Shown here piece by piece: positions 7,985 to 17,373 of a DNA stretch of 64,000 nucleotides. Every line of letters begins with the position of its first letter. Position 1 is the stretch's first letter. The DNA comes from Oscillospiraceae bacterium (lineage in GTDB: Bacteria > Bacillota > Clostridia > Oscillospirales > Ruminococcaceae): the NCBI GenBank assembly GCA_018110825.1, contig JAGBCL010000117.1, positions 1-64,000 of the forward strand. The letters are read 5' to 3'. A program made the translations under genes and the position numbers. The notes beneath the pieces are model-generated. The model worked only from the letters and a program-made list of their open reading frames with translations. It was not told the origin of the DNA and ran no database searches.

Positions 7985-8655
7985 GCTGTCACAGCATCAT
8001 GCAGAACAAACCTGTTCTTCTCAAACTCAAGCATACCCTCATCACGCATTTTACAAAGCTCGTTTGACATTGCACTTCTGTCTACAGACAGATAGTCCGC
8101 AAGCTGCTGGCGATTAAAGGGAATGGAAAATTCACTGCTGTTGTTTCTCTTTGCCTCCTCGGAAAGATACGCAATAAGCTTTTCACGGGTAGTTCGCTTT
8201 GACATGAATGTAATCTTCTGCACAAGTCTCCTGTTCTTTTCGGAAATCGCAAAAAACAGGTTCTGCACCACCGCAGAGTGAAATCTGCACGCTGTGGGAC
8301 AAACTGTAATTATCCGCTTTACGTCAAAGAAAATAACCACGCTGTCCTCTACCGCAAGCACGTCATTCATCAGCGCACCGCTTTCAGGAGCAACGTAAGC
8401 CTCCCCGAACATTTCGCCTGCGCTGACCATATTGATTATGCTGCGGTTGCCCCAGTAATCGTCACGCTGAATATGAAGCTTGCCTTCAGCAATCACCATA
8501 AGCGTATCCGTATGCTCACCCTGACGGAGGACATACTCACCCTTTTTATATGTGCAAATCCGTGCCTGCAAGCAATTGAGCATTGCTCCGATTTCTTCCT
8601 CGCCAACTCCTGAAAAAAGCTGTGTTCTTTTTAATATCGGAATATATTTCTTCAT
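7981..8655 (-). CDS. Crp/Fnr family transcriptional regulator (224 aa)
   Basis: A cyclic-nucleotide-binding-type beta-roll (about residues 15-125, with GEYVLRQGEHTD and GEMFGEAYVAPESG) is followed by a dimer helix and a winged helix (RQQLADYLSVDRSAMSNEL, about 170-188). The GE...A...RxxSA phosphate cassette of true cAMP binders is not clearly present, so the ligand is open. No N-terminal Cys cluster for an Fe-S centre is seen. It is divergent from a ferredoxin-type gene, with palindromes in the shared region, so it probably controls that gene and itself. Confidence 0.9.
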   Translation of the reverse strand: MKKYIPILKRTQLFSGVGEEEIGAMLNCLQARICTYKKGEYVLRQGEHTDTLMVIAEGKLHIQRDDYWGNRSIINMVSAGEMFGEAYVAPESGALMNDVLAVEDSVVIFFDVKRIITVCPTACRFHSAVVQNLFFAISEKNRRLVQKITFMSKRTTREKLIAYLSEEAKRNNSSEFSIPFNRQQLADYLSVDRSAMSNELCKMRDEGMLEFEKNRFVLHDAVTA

Positions 8656-8670
8656 AAAAGCCTCATTTCC

Positions 8671-8714
8671 GTTGTAAAAACAACAGACTTGTTTTGATTA
8701 TTATAGTATAATCA
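8671..8714. promoter_or_regulatory. Palindromes in the Crp/Fnr-ferredoxin intergenic region
   Basis: GTTGT-N4-ACAAC (8671-8684) has the 5-4-5 geometry of Fnr-type sites. A second palindrome, TGATTAT-N6-ATAATCA (8695-8714), overlaps a TATAAT box (8707-8712) facing the ferredoxin gene. Both are likely binding sites of the adjacent Crp/Fnr regulator (inference). Confidence 0.55.
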
Positions 8715-8758
8715 TATCAGAAAGTCAAGAACTTTCAAGCAATGGAAGGAGAATTACA

Positions 8759-9451
8759 ATGTTAAGAAAAATCATAAAAATAGATGAAGAAAAATGCATC
8801 GGCTGCGGACTCTGCGCAAAGGCCTGCCACGAGGGTGCAATCGAAATGATTGACGGAAAAGCAAAGCTTACCCGTGAGGATTACTGCGACGGATTAGGCG
8901 ATTGTCTGCCTGCTTGCCCCACAAATGCAATCACCTTTGAAGAACGTGAAGCACCTGCATATAACGAGGCGGCTGTTCTTGCGGCAAAGCAAGCAAAATC
9001 AGGCGGTACTCTCCCCTGCGGCTGTCCCGGAACAAACGCAAAGGCTATCAAGCGTGAAGCGGCACCTACATATTCCGCACCTGTAACAAGCCAGCTTCAG
9101 CAATGGCCTGTACAGATTAAACTCGTGCCTGTCAACGCACCATATTTCGACAACGCAAACCTGCTTGTTGCCGCTGATTGTACCGCCTTTGCCTACGGTA
9201 ATTTCCACAACGAATTTATCCGCAACCACGTTACCCTTATCGGCTGTCCCAAGCTTGACGAGGGAGATTATGCTGAAAAACTGACACAGATTATTGCAAA
9301 TAACAACATAAAAAGCGTGACCATCGCAAGAATGGAAGTGCCCTGCTGCGGCGGAATTGAAAACGCTGTGAAGCGTGCATTGCAGGCAAGCGGAAAGTTT
9401 ATTCCTTGGCGCGTTGTAACGATTTCCACGGACGGAAGAATTATTGAATAA
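8759..9451 (+). CDS. Ferredoxin-type iron-sulfur protein (230 aa)
   Basis: Two 4Fe-4S clusters are predicted in the first 65 residues: CIGCGLCAKACHEG and a split second motif CDGLGDCLPACPTNAI. The 150-residue C-terminal part contains further Cys (CGCPG, CPKLDEGDY, EVPCCGGIE) and probably binds a partner. Proteins of this plan occur in Clostridia beside Crp/Fnr regulators, as here, and are thought to serve anaerobic redox stress or nitrogen-oxide responses. AAGGAG precedes the ATG. Confidence 0.85.
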   Translation: MLRKIIKIDEEKCIGCGLCAKACHEGAIEMIDGKAKLTREDYCDGLGDCLPACPTNAITFEEREAPAYNEAAVLAAKQAKSGGTLPCGCPGTNAKAIKREAAPTYSAPVTSQLQQWPVQIKLVPVNAPYFDNANLLVAADCTAFAYGNFHNEFIRNHVTLIGCPKLDEGDYAEKLTQIIANNNIKSVTIARMEVPCCGGIENAVKRALQASGKFIPWRVVTISTDGRIIE

Positions 9452-9457
9452 AAAAGC

Positions 9458-9487
9458 AATGCCTCCTCATCTGAATGGGGAGGCATT
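9458..9487. terminator. Terminator between ferredoxin and GNAT genes
   Basis: Stem AATGCCTCC/GGAGGCATT (9458-9466/9479-9487) flanked by A-run and a short T-run. Confidence 0.75.
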
Positions 9488-9497
9488 TGCTGGCTGC

Positions 9498-9974
9498 TTA
9501 CAACTCACAGACCATTATATATTCTTCATCATTCTCATCAACAATGCTGAAACCAACCTTCTTATACATTCTTACTGCATAGTTTGCCTTCTGAACAGCA
9601 AGCGAAGTTTTCTTGTAACCTCTGCTTTTAAGCTCCGAAAGCATTGTCGTCATCAGCTTCGTGCCGATTCCGAAATTGCGGTATTCCTTGTAGAGCGATA
9701 TTGCAAAGGACGGAACTCCGTCAGCGATATGCCCGTAATCCTGCATATCACGCACCCATACTGCACCCACAACATTTCCATCTGTTTCTGCAACAAAGCA
9801 GATATCGTCTTTTTCCGTACCGAAATTCCTGATATACACCTGCAAATCGGTCTGATATATAATCGACTTAGGCGGTGGCTCAACATCATCGGGAATAAAA
9901 ATTGCTTCATATATGAAATCATCTAAAAGCTTGTATTCGTCCTCACGGATTTTTCTTATACTATAATTCATCAT
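9498..9974 (-). CDS. GNAT family N-acetyltransferase (158 aa)
   Basis: GNAT fold with a central GAVWVRDM strand and the acetyl-CoA loop region EYRNFGIGTKLMTTMLSEL (about residues 95-115), then AVRMYKKVGFSIVDENDEEYIM at the end. Substrate unknown. Ribosome site GGAGG before ATG. Monocistronic and convergent with the ferredoxin gene. Confidence 0.9.
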   Translation of the reverse strand: MMNYSIRKIREDEYKLLDDFIYEAIFIPDDVEPPPKSIIYQTDLQVYIRNFGTEKDDICFVAETDGNVVGAVWVRDMQDYGHIADGVPSFAISLYKEYRNFGIGTKLMTTMLSELKSRGYKKTSLAVQKANYAVRMYKKVGFSIVDENDEEYIMVCEL

Positions 9975-10126
9975 TTACCTCCAATTAATTATTTTTAATT
10001 GGATAACAGTCCACACATAACGATGCCTCCTTTGAAAATTTCAATCATAATTATAGCATACAACAACTGAAAAAACAACCTTTATTGCTCTTGCAGAAAA
10101 AATATGATATAATTTTCAAAAACCTA

Positions 10127-10157
10127 TTGACTTTAACGTTACGTCATAGTATATAAT
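10127..10157 (+). promoter_or_regulatory. MerR-type promoter with 19-bp spacer
   Basis: TTGACT (10127-10132) and TATAAT (10152-10157) are 19 bp apart, the long spacing that MerR activators correct by twisting DNA. An imperfect dyad, TGAC...GTCA with AACGTT inside, lies at 10128-10146 within the spacer. It precedes the MerR-TipAS gene, so autoactivation is likely. Confidence 0.75.
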
Positions 10158-10179
10158 CTGAAATACGGGAGGCGATAAT

Positions 10180-10920
10180 GTGAAAATGCACATAAAAGAA
10201 TTTGCAGAACTTACAGGTGTAAGCGTGCGCACGCTTCACTATTATGATGAAATCGGACTGTTGAAATCATCCTCTGTTGACGAACAGAACGGTTACCGCT
10301 TCTATGATGAACGCTGTCTTGAGCGTATGCAGGAGATTTTGTTCTATCGGGAGCTGGATTTTCCTCTGAAGGATATTCAGGCAATTCTGTCCTCTCCCGA
10401 TTACGACAAGCAGAACGCACTCAAAGAGCAGAAACATTTGCTGACGCTGAAAAAAGAGCGTCTTGAACGGCTCATCACGGCTCTTGAAGGTGCAATGAAA
10501 GGAGAAAATTTTACTATGAACATATTTGATAACAGCGAATTTGAGACTCAGCGTGAACAATATGCTGAGGAAGCGAAGAAAAAGTGGGGTAACACTGACG
10601 CTTACAAGGAAAGTGCCGAGAAAACCAAGGGTTACTCCAAGGAAAAATGGGACGCTGTAAACGCAGGAATGTCCGCACTTATGGCTGAATTTGCAGATTG
10701 CAGAAACAACGGCTTTTCACCTGACAGCAAAGAAGCACAGATGCTTGTGAAGAAGTGGCAGGATTACATTTCCGCCAATTTCTACACCTGCACAAAGGAA
10801 ATCCTTGCGGGACTTGGCAAGATGTACACCGCTGATGAACGCTTCATGACCAACATTGACAACCACGGTGAAGGCACCGCTGAATTTATGTGTGAGGCAA
10901 TTGAACTGTACTGCAGATAA
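10180..10920 (+). CDS. MerR family regulator with TipAS drug-recognition domain (246 aa)
   Basis: Residues 1-70 are a MerR winged helix (VSVRTLHYYDEIGLL, NGYRFYDERCLERMQEI), followed by a coiled-coil dimer helix (about 75-115). The C-terminal half (about 130-246, with KWGNTDAYKESAEKTKGYS and YTADERFMTNIDNHGEG) is a TipAS domain, known to bind thiopeptide or albicidin-type antibiotics. Start is GTG at 10180, six bases after GGGAGG; the overlapping ATG at 10178 hits a stop at once. No target gene other than itself is evident. Confidence 0.92.
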   Translation: MKMHIKEFAELTGVSVRTLHYYDEIGLLKSSSVDEQNGYRFYDERCLERMQEILFYRELDFPLKDIQAILSSPDYDKQNALKEQKHLLTLKKERLERLITALEGAMKGENFTMNIFDNSEFETQREQYAEEAKKKWGNTDAYKESAEKTKGYSKEKWDAVNAGMSALMAEFADCRNNGFSPDSKEAQMLVKKWQDYISANFYTCTKEILAGLGKMYTADERFMTNIDNHGEGTAEFMCEAIELYCR

Positions 10921-10924
10921 TTAA

Positions 10925-12157
10925 TTATGCCTTTGCAAAAACCGCCGTAACATACATGAATCCATCCTTGATTTCCGCAAAGATATCACCGCTCATTTTA
11001 TGCATAAGCTGACGACAGATGTAGAGTCCAAGACCGCTGCCCTTTTGATTTTCAGCATTTGCACCTCTCCAGAAGCTGTCGAAAATGTGGAGCAAATCCG
11101 TATCGGCAAGCGTACAGCCACTGTTTCTGACAGTAATAAGCGTGCAGCCGTCCTCTTCGGAAAAGCTTATATCAATATTTTTTCCGTCGCCGTATTTTAT
11201 AGCGTTTTCCATTATATTCTGCACAACCTCAACGCTTCGGTCAATGTCACCGCTTATCAGGCAATCGGTATAGCTGTCAACCGTGAAATCCGTCTTTACA
11301 AGGGATAGCTTTTCGGTGTAATAAATACTGATTTTGCTCACAAGTTCCGACAGATAAAATTCTCCGTTGTTTACTTCAAGGCTTAGGAAATCCTCTCTTG
11401 AAGCAGTAATAATCTGCGTTACATAGCTTTCGATTTCATCTGCCTTTGAATTGATGCTTTCCGCAATTTCAAGCTGCTTTTCTTTGCTGTCATAAAGTCC
11501 CTTTGACAGCGCCTTTGAATAAAGCTTTATAGCGGAAAGCGGAGTTTTTATGTCATGGGACAAAGAAAGCAGCAGCATTTTCTTATCCCTCTGCAAACTC
11601 AGTTCACGCTCTTTCTGCTGCTCCATATTTTCACGGAGCATATCCACTCCCCATATAAAGCGACCGAAGAAACGGTTTTTCGTTTCCTTGACAGGTGCGG
11701 TAAGGTTGCCCTTTGACAGTTCATACGGAACATCTGTAAGCTGTTCAAATGGTTTGAGAATTTTCACCCGTATGTAAAGCATAACCGCTATAATTACAGC
11801 TGACATAATTCCTAAAACCACGTTCACGGTCAGGATTACTCCCGTATTTTCCTCACTTTTTGCCCTGTAATCAAACCTATACAGTTCCCCGTTTATTTCA
11901 CGGACAACATAATCGCTTTCGGCATTGTAAAAATTATCAGTATCCTCAAAACGCAGCACACCTGTCACATACTTACAGTTGGCAAGGTCGGTAATTTCTA
12001 AACTGTCCTTTTCAATTTCGCTGACAAGCCTTGATATTTCCACGCGGTAAGGTCTGCCGCTTTCACCGTTATCTGTCAGGAATATTACATTTGCAATTGC
12101 AAATACAGCAATTATCATCACAAGCACCGTGACAAAAATCTTATTAAATGCTTTCAT
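10925..12157 (-). CDS. Sensor histidine kinase (410 aa)
   Basis: Two membrane segments (about residues 5-25 and 105-128) enclose an outside sensor of about 75 residues. Then come a linker/HAMP-like region, the dimer domain with the phospho-acceptor His in LSLSHDIKTPLSAIKLY, and an ATPase domain with NAIKYGDG and GSGLGLYICRQ. ATG at 12157 is preferred; a GTG lies five codons upstream. It overlaps the response regulator gene by 14 nt and is the last gene of a five-gene operon with an ABC transporter. The sensor loop is longer than in BceS-type kinases, which sense through the transporter. Confidence 0.92.
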   Translation of the reverse strand: MKAFNKIFVTVLVMIIAVFAIANVIFLTDNGESGRPYRVEISRLVSEIEKDSLEITDLANCKYVTGVLRFEDTDNFYNAESDYVVREINGELYRFDYRAKSEENTGVILTVNVVLGIMSAVIIAVMLYIRVKILKPFEQLTDVPYELSKGNLTAPVKETKNRFFGRFIWGVDMLRENMEQQKERELSLQRDKKMLLLSLSHDIKTPLSAIKLYSKALSKGLYDSKEKQLEIAESINSKADEIESYVTQIITASREDFLSLEVNNGEFYLSELVSKISIYYTEKLSLVKTDFTVDSYTDCLISGDIDRSVEVVQNIMENAIKYGDGKNIDISFSEEDGCTLITVRNSGCTLADTDLLHIFDSFWRGANAENQKGSGLGLYICRQLMHKMSGDIFAEIKDGFMYVTAVFAKA

Positions 12158-12812
12158 ATTTGTATCCCACACCCCATACCGTCAGAATATGCTTTGGATT
12201 TTTTGCATCGCCCTCGATTTTCTGACGTAACCACTTTATATGCACGGTAAGGGTCTGCTGCTCGGAAAAGCTGTCGCTGCCCCATATCTGATTAAACAGG
12301 TATTCCTTTGTAAGAGCCTTGCCCTTATTTTCAATTAACAGCACAAGCAGGTCAAATTCTTTCGCGGTCATTTCAAGCTGCACACCATTTTTGTAAACCG
12401 TGCGGCTAACCTTATTGATACGTAAATCGCCGTCAACAATCTCGTCGAGTGCGTATCTCCGCTTGAAAATGCCGCCGATTTTCGCAAGCATTATGTCAAT
12501 GTCATATGGCTTTTCAATGTAATCATCAGCACCCAGCATAAGCCCGTTAAGCTTGTCCTCCTTGTCGGTTTTAGCACTGACGATGAGGATAGGTGTGTTG
12601 CTGTCCTCACGGATTTTCTTACACACCGCAAAGCCGTCAATCCCAGGCAGCATTATATCAAGCACAACAAGCCTTGCGCCGTATTTTTCATACAGCGACA
12701 AGGCTTTTTCACCTGTTTCAGCAACCGATACCGTGTAATTTTCCGCACGCAGAAAATCACACAGCAGGCCTGCAAGCTCTTTGTTATCTTCAACAATTAA
12801 AATATCAGTCAT
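12144..12812 (-). CDS. OmpR-family response regulator (222 aa)
   Basis: Receiver domain (residues 1-115) with acidic pocket EDN, phospho-acceptor Asp in RLVVLDIMLPGIDGF and Lys in the YIEKPYD block; C-terminal winged helix (about 125-222) with LTVHIKWLRQKIEGD and a final GVGYKYES wing. It starts 5 nt after the membrane protein gene and overlaps the kinase gene. It probably controls its own ABC-transporter operon. Confidence 0.95.
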   Translation of the reverse strand: MTDILIVEDNKELAGLLCDFLRAENYTVSVAETGEKALSLYEKYGARLVVLDIMLPGIDGFAVCKKIREDSNTPILIVSAKTDKEDKLNGLMLGADDYIEKPYDIDIMLAKIGGIFKRRYALDEIVDGDLRINKVSRTVYKNGVQLEMTAKEFDLLVLLIENKGKALTKEYLFNQIWGSDSFSEQQTLTVHIKWLRQKIEGDAKNPKHILTVWGVGYKYESI

Positions 12813-12817
12813 AAGTA

Positions 12818-13933
12818 TTACCTGCTTTTTTCAGTTTGTGGTATTGCCTGAAGGTAGATTTCGATAATGATTAACAGGAATGCATACAGCATCGGCTCAC
12901 AGCCTGAGCGTATTCCTATGGTGTAGGTTACATCGCCGTAAATTCCCGTAAAGCTTTCATTCAGCATATTCACTTCAACAAGTCCGAGAAGATTGAATAT
13001 CACAGAGGATACTGCCAGTGCAAGTGCCGCAAATTTAAGTTGGCGGCGGTTTCCGGTTGTGTTTATCTGCCCGTCAGCGGCAGAGTGCATAAGCTTTATC
13101 AAGGCAAGTACTGCAATTGCTGAAGCCGCAAACACAGGCAAATCCTTGACAAATCTTAACAAAAGTACCTTTGTGTAAGCACTGTCGGAAACACATTCCG
13201 ATTTCGGCAGGTCAAGCAATACGGAGTAAAACGGCAGACGTGCGTTACTCTCGCTGAAAAGCTCGTAACAGCGTATAATAAATCTCCAAAGCATAAAACC
13301 GAAAATGGAAATTGCAGTTAACCACGTGCATATTTTAAGTGCACGCCGTACGGGAATAACACTTTTGCCACGGGAAATCTGCTCATAATAAAGCAGAATA
13401 AGTCCGTAGGCAATAAGCAGAAGCGGTATTCCGTAAACAGCATAAAGCTGCGGGTAATAGCTTTGTGTAGCCATAATGCCCTTTAAACCGTCTGTCTGAG
13501 ACGTAAGCAGCTGTATTTCAACAACTGTATTTCCTGCCGCATACAATCCGCCCGAAAGAAACAGCAGCCAGGCAGTACGTTTGCTGTGCATTGTCTGCTT
13601 ATCGGCACGATGAAGAAAAATCAAAAGCGAAAGCACCATCACCACAGACGCAGTATTAAGCAGGATATCCTGTATAACGGGGTTGCTGTCTGGTTGAATT
13701 GCCTTAGTGTAACTTTCCTCGTCAATAAAGGAATTGTCACATGTTATATCAATAAAGAATGTTCCACAGTAGTTATGCCCGTAAAAGCCTGAACTGTCAG
13801 GCTGTACGGTATCATCATTGACTATATGGAGCGCAAACATCTGCACCGCACAGAATACCAGAAATCCGATTATCAGCATTCTGACGGTAAAATTTATGAG
13901 ATGAAATTTTTTCAGCAGATTGTCTGTGGCCAT
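12818..13933 (-). CDS. Multi-pass membrane protein in the ABC/two-component operon (371 aa)
   Basis: Seven or eight hydrophobic segments: one near residue 20, an outside loop of about 60 residues with DNSFIDEESYT, then helices spread over 90-370. No family recognised. It sits between the ABC ATPase (21 nt upstream) and the response regulator (5 nt downstream) on the same strand, so it is very likely part of the same system, perhaps as an accessory sensor or third transporter subunit (inference). Confidence 0.75.
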   Translation of the reverse strand: MATDNLLKKFHLINFTVRMLIIGFLVFCAVQMFALHIVNDDTVQPDSSGFYGHNYCGTFFIDITCDNSFIDEESYTKAIQPDSNPVIQDILLNTASVVMVLSLLIFLHRADKQTMHSKRTAWLLFLSGGLYAAGNTVVEIQLLTSQTDGLKGIMATQSYYPQLYAVYGIPLLLIAYGLILLYYEQISRGKSVIPVRRALKICTWLTAISIFGFMLWRFIIRCYELFSESNARLPFYSVLLDLPKSECVSDSAYTKVLLLRFVKDLPVFAASAIAVLALIKLMHSAADGQINTTGNRRQLKFAALALAVSSVIFNLLGLVEVNMLNESFTGIYGDVTYTIGIRSGCEPMLYAFLLIIIEIYLQAIPQTEKSR

Positions 13934-13954
13934 AACAATGCTCCTCAGAAAGTA

Positions 13955-14719
13955 TTACCAGCCCATTTCCATAAGCCAATTATTCAGTGCACGTTCACGC
14001 TCTCTCATCTGTGAAGCACTTTCGCACTTACCTAAATTATACTCTCCTTTTATGTTTCCGTCAACTATATAGAGCACTCTTGTACATTTTGCCGCAACCT
14101 TTACGTCGTGAGTAACAAGCATAATCGTTGTACCGTCATTGTTCAGCTTTGCAAGCTCCTCCATAACCTCGTCGGAGGAAGTGCGGTTGAGTGCACCTGT
14201 AGGCTCGTCGGCAAAAATCATTTTCGGGTTGTTTATCATACTGCGGCAGATGCAGGCACGCTGCAACTGACCGCCTGAAACCTCATTGATGTCATTGTCA
14301 GCAATGTCGATAATACCAAGCTTGCGCATAAGCTCCTGACCGCGCTGTACGGTTTCCTTGCGGCTTTCGGTGTTCTTGCTTGACTGGCAGGCGGGAAGAA
14401 TAATGTTGTCAAGTACAGTAAGATTTTTCAGCATATACATCTGCTGGAAGATAAAGCCCATCTCGTCAAGTCTGAGGTCGGCAAGCTCCTTTGCACCCAT
14501 CTTTGCAATGTTCTTTCCGCAGAATGAAACCTCGCCTGCGGTGATGCTGTCCATACCTGAAACAGCATAAAGCAGAGTGGATTTACCCGAACCTGACGGC
14601 CCCATAACTGCCACCATTTCACCCTCGCTTACGGTGAAATTTACATTCTTGAGCACGTTGTTCTGACGCTTGTTTACGATATATGTTTTGCAGAGGTCAT
14701 TTACTTCTAAAATATTCAT
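13955..14719 (-). CDS. ABC transporter ATP-binding protein, MacB/LolD/Bce type (254 aa)
   Basis: Walker A GPSGSGKSTLLYAVSG (about residues 39-54), Q-loop FIFQQMYMLKNLT, signature EVSGGQLQRACICRS, Walker B MIFADEPTGAL and switch His in LVTHDVKVAA. The QM-[YP]xLKNLTVLDN region is typical of ATPases paired with FtsX-type permeases. It follows the permease gene by 14 nt. Together they probably move or sense a lipid-active peptide or antibiotic. Confidence 0.95.
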   Translation of the reverse strand: MNILEVNDLCKTYIVNKRQNNVLKNVNFTVSEGEMVAVMGPSGSGKSTLLYAVSGMDSITAGEVSFCGKNIAKMGAKELADLRLDEMGFIFQQMYMLKNLTVLDNIILPACQSSKNTESRKETVQRGQELMRKLGIIDIADNDINEVSGGQLQRACICRSMINNPKMIFADEPTGALNRTSSDEVMEELAKLNNDGTTIMLVTHDVKVAAKCTRVLYIVDGNIKGEYNLGKCESASQMRERERALNNWLMEMGW

Positions 14720-14733
14720 AATAATACCCTTTC

Positions 14734-17100
14734 TTACTCAATGTTAGCGGTGTCGGAGGATTTGATTTTTCTTGTGTAAAGAGATGTGAGGAATGCGCTT
14801 GCTGTTGTTGTAACAAGAATTACAATCGGGAAGATGAGATACAGTTCAACAGGGTTTGTAACGTAATCAACCGCAAGCTCCATACCCATCATTTTGAAAA
14901 TAGGGTCAATGCAAAGATGTGTCAGCGGCATTGCGAAAATCTCACCGATTACTACCGCAATAATTCCCACAAATGCAAATCTAAGTGCGTGATAAGCGTA
15001 GATTTTGCTGTTGCGTGTGCCGATAGCCTTCATAAGTGCAATTTCGCCTGTTTCTTTTGCAATGAAGGAACGCTCCATAAGTACGGTGATAAGTGCCGCA
15101 AGAACGATTGTAAGGATTGCAACCATTGTCTTTACTGTATCAAGCACATCAGTAACGCCAAGCATATCTGCTATAAAATTCTCTGATATTTCTACATCTT
15201 CCGCTTCGGGATAAAGCTCCTTTATTTTTTCAATTCTGTTCAGAATTTCTTCCTTATCAGGGTTATCGGTAAAGATGATCTGTGCAGCTCCTGAACCGAT
15301 CGACTGGACGTAGTTGATTTCTTCGTCGCAGTGAAATAATATTCCTTCGCCTAAATTACTCATATTTTGGAAATACGCTGAAATGATATATTCCTTATCT
15401 CCGTCAATGGTGCTGACAATAACCGTATCGCCTATATTCGCACCAAGCATTTCAGCTGACATACGGGTTATAGCTATTTCATCTGTATTCTGAGGTGCAG
15501 TACCCGCAGTATATTGATACATATCCATTGTTATTCCCGTGCATTGCTTAATGGGGATGTTGCTTTTGTTTTCACCATAAATAACAGACGTGTTGAAAGC
15601 GACTTCCTGAACACATTTTGCAGGCATACCGTTTTCCGCAAGCTTTTCTTCCATAGCTTTAAGACTGTCTTTAAGTTTATCCTGTCCGTCCTCTGTTAAA
15701 AATTCCGTATCAAAGTTAGATATGAAAACGTCGCAGTCTACCATACCGAAAGCGTGGATCAGAGTACCGCTGTTCATTGTGTAAACTGTATTTGAAAGAA
15801 TAAGCAGGAGTGAAAGACAAAGTACAAAGGTGAGGGTGATTATACTGTATCTTTTAGGTGCGCTCACGATGTCATTAAGCGCAAGGAAAGCTGTTGCACC
15901 AAGCTTTGATTTTCCAAGACTCATAATGCTCTTTTTGCGGAAGCGTTCACCTGTCTGACCGTTTCTGATTGCATCAATAGGGGTAAGCTTCTTTACCTTG
16001 CCTGTACATCCGTAGCAGAACAGCAGGATTACCGCTACCACAGCCGCAGCACAAAGAATGTTGATGAAAATAGGGTTCTGATTATTGATAATGATTGTTT
16101 TTGATGTAAAACTCATAAGCATATTGCCGAATGGGAAGCTAAGTACAAGACCAATAATTGAGCCGATTACGGAAAGGCCCATATACTTTACAAGGTACAG
16201 ACCTCTGATTTTGAAATTGCCGATACCGATTGCCTTCATAACTCCGATTTCACGGAATTCTTCGGAAAGTGTGAATGTAATAGTGAAGCGGAGAACAACG
16301 AAAGCAATTGCGATAAGAATAATACTTACTACAAGAATAATACCCGTTACCATCATATCAAAAACGTAGGTGAATTTCAGCAAAGCTCTGTCGCCTGTAA
16401 AAGCAAAACTTTCAGAAGCGTCGGAAAGCTCCGATATTGTTTTATCAAGGTCATTGGTGTGGAGATAATAAAGATTGCCTGTATAATTACTAATTATTTC
16501 ATTGGAAGTAAAGTATTCAAAATCCTCACCGTTTATGATATATCTGACCATGGCGTTCATGCTTGAGCCTAAAGCGGCGTCCTTGATGGTACCTGCAAAG
16601 GTGAATTCACGGCTTATACCTTCGATTTCAATTTTGATTTTATCTCCTGTTTCAAGTCCGATCGGCCCCTTGCCATCAGTTATGTACATCTCACCCTTAT
16701 TTACGGTTTCGAGAATGCTGCCATCTGACAGAAAATAATTCATTGAAAGATCCTTGTCACTATGAAGCATATTTGTGCCATTTACAGCAGTTATGCTTTC
16801 ATCTTCAAAAGACATATGATCTGCTGTCAAAAATATAATTTTTTCAGAACCAAAGCGTTCAACTGACGGGGCTGAGCTTATTGCTTTATCAACATCCGCA
16901 GTTAATGATTTATCCATTGTCATAATCAAATAATCAGGTGCGTCTGCCATTTTAATGTAATCGTCCAGCGCAGATGTAACGCTGATGATATTGTTCACGC
17001 TTGATGATACGAACATTGTTGCAAGTATAATGAACACCAGCAGAATTACGTTCATCGCTTTTTTTCTTTTCAGGTCTTTTTTCAGTATATTGAGATACAT
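14734..17100 (-). CDS. ABC transporter permease with two FtsX domains (788 aa)
   Basis: The N-terminal membrane helix is followed by a large outside domain (about 45-250), a first FtsX block of three helices with EEFREIGVMKAIGIGNFKI (about 255-370), a fourth helix after a linker with LTPIDAIRNGQ, a second outside domain (about 445-640) and a second FtsX block with ETGEIALMKAIGTRNSKI (about 645-780). This is the mechanotransmission-type permease plan, not a channel-type importer. GGAAAGGGG precedes the ATG. First gene of the five-gene operon; a TATAAT-like box lies at 17130-17135 (minus strand) without a good -35, as expected for a regulator-dependent promoter. Confidence 0.92.
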   Translation of the reverse strand: MYLNILKKDLKRKKAMNVILLVFIILATMFVSSSVNNIISVTSALDDYIKMADAPDYLIMTMDKSLTADVDKAISSAPSVERFGSEKIIFLTADHMSFEDESITAVNGTNMLHSDKDLSMNYFLSDGSILETVNKGEMYITDGKGPIGLETGDKIKIEIEGISREFTFAGTIKDAALGSSMNAMVRYIINGEDFEYFTSNEIISNYTGNLYYLHTNDLDKTISELSDASESFAFTGDRALLKFTYVFDMMVTGIILVVSIILIAIAFVVLRFTITFTLSEEFREIGVMKAIGIGNFKIRGLYLVKYMGLSVIGSIIGLVLSFPFGNMLMSFTSKTIIINNQNPIFINILCAAAVVAVILLFCYGCTGKVKKLTPIDAIRNGQTGERFRKKSIMSLGKSKLGATAFLALNDIVSAPKRYSIITLTFVLCLSLLLILSNTVYTMNSGTLIHAFGMVDCDVFISNFDTEFLTEDGQDKLKDSLKAMEEKLAENGMPAKCVQEVAFNTSVIYGENKSNIPIKQCTGITMDMYQYTAGTAPQNTDEIAITRMSAEMLGANIGDTVIVSTIDGDKEYIISAYFQNMSNLGEGILFHCDEEINYVQSIGSGAAQIIFTDNPDKEEILNRIEKIKELYPEAEDVEISENFIADMLGVTDVLDTVKTMVAILTIVLAALITVLMERSFIAKETGEIALMKAIGTRNSKIYAYHALRFAFVGIIAVVIGEIFAMPLTHLCIDPIFKMMGMELAVDYVTNPVELYLIFPIVILVTTTASAFLTSLYTRKIKSSDTANIE

Positions 17101-17328
17101 TTCAGTTCCCCTTTCCTCGTTGTGATTTCATTATAGCAGGTCAATTATTAAATAATCCTTAAATCTGATTTTAAACCTGAATTTATTTATAATAAAACTT
17201 CCCAAACATATAATAAAAAGCAAGTACAAAAATCCATTTGTTCTCTGAAATTCAAAAACTTACAGCTTATGAATAACAAAATATTATTTGTCCGAAATGT
17301 AATATACACTATATCATTGTACTGAAAA

Positions 17329-17358
17329 ATAACCTGTGGAAACCAATCCACAGGTTAT
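17329..17358. terminator. Terminator of the hydrolase gene
   Basis: Perfect 12-bp stem (17329-17340/17347-17358), loop 6 nt, with an A-run on the left that reads as a T-run for the minus-strand gene. Confidence 0.85.
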
Positions 17359-17373
17359 CTTTATACTGACAAA

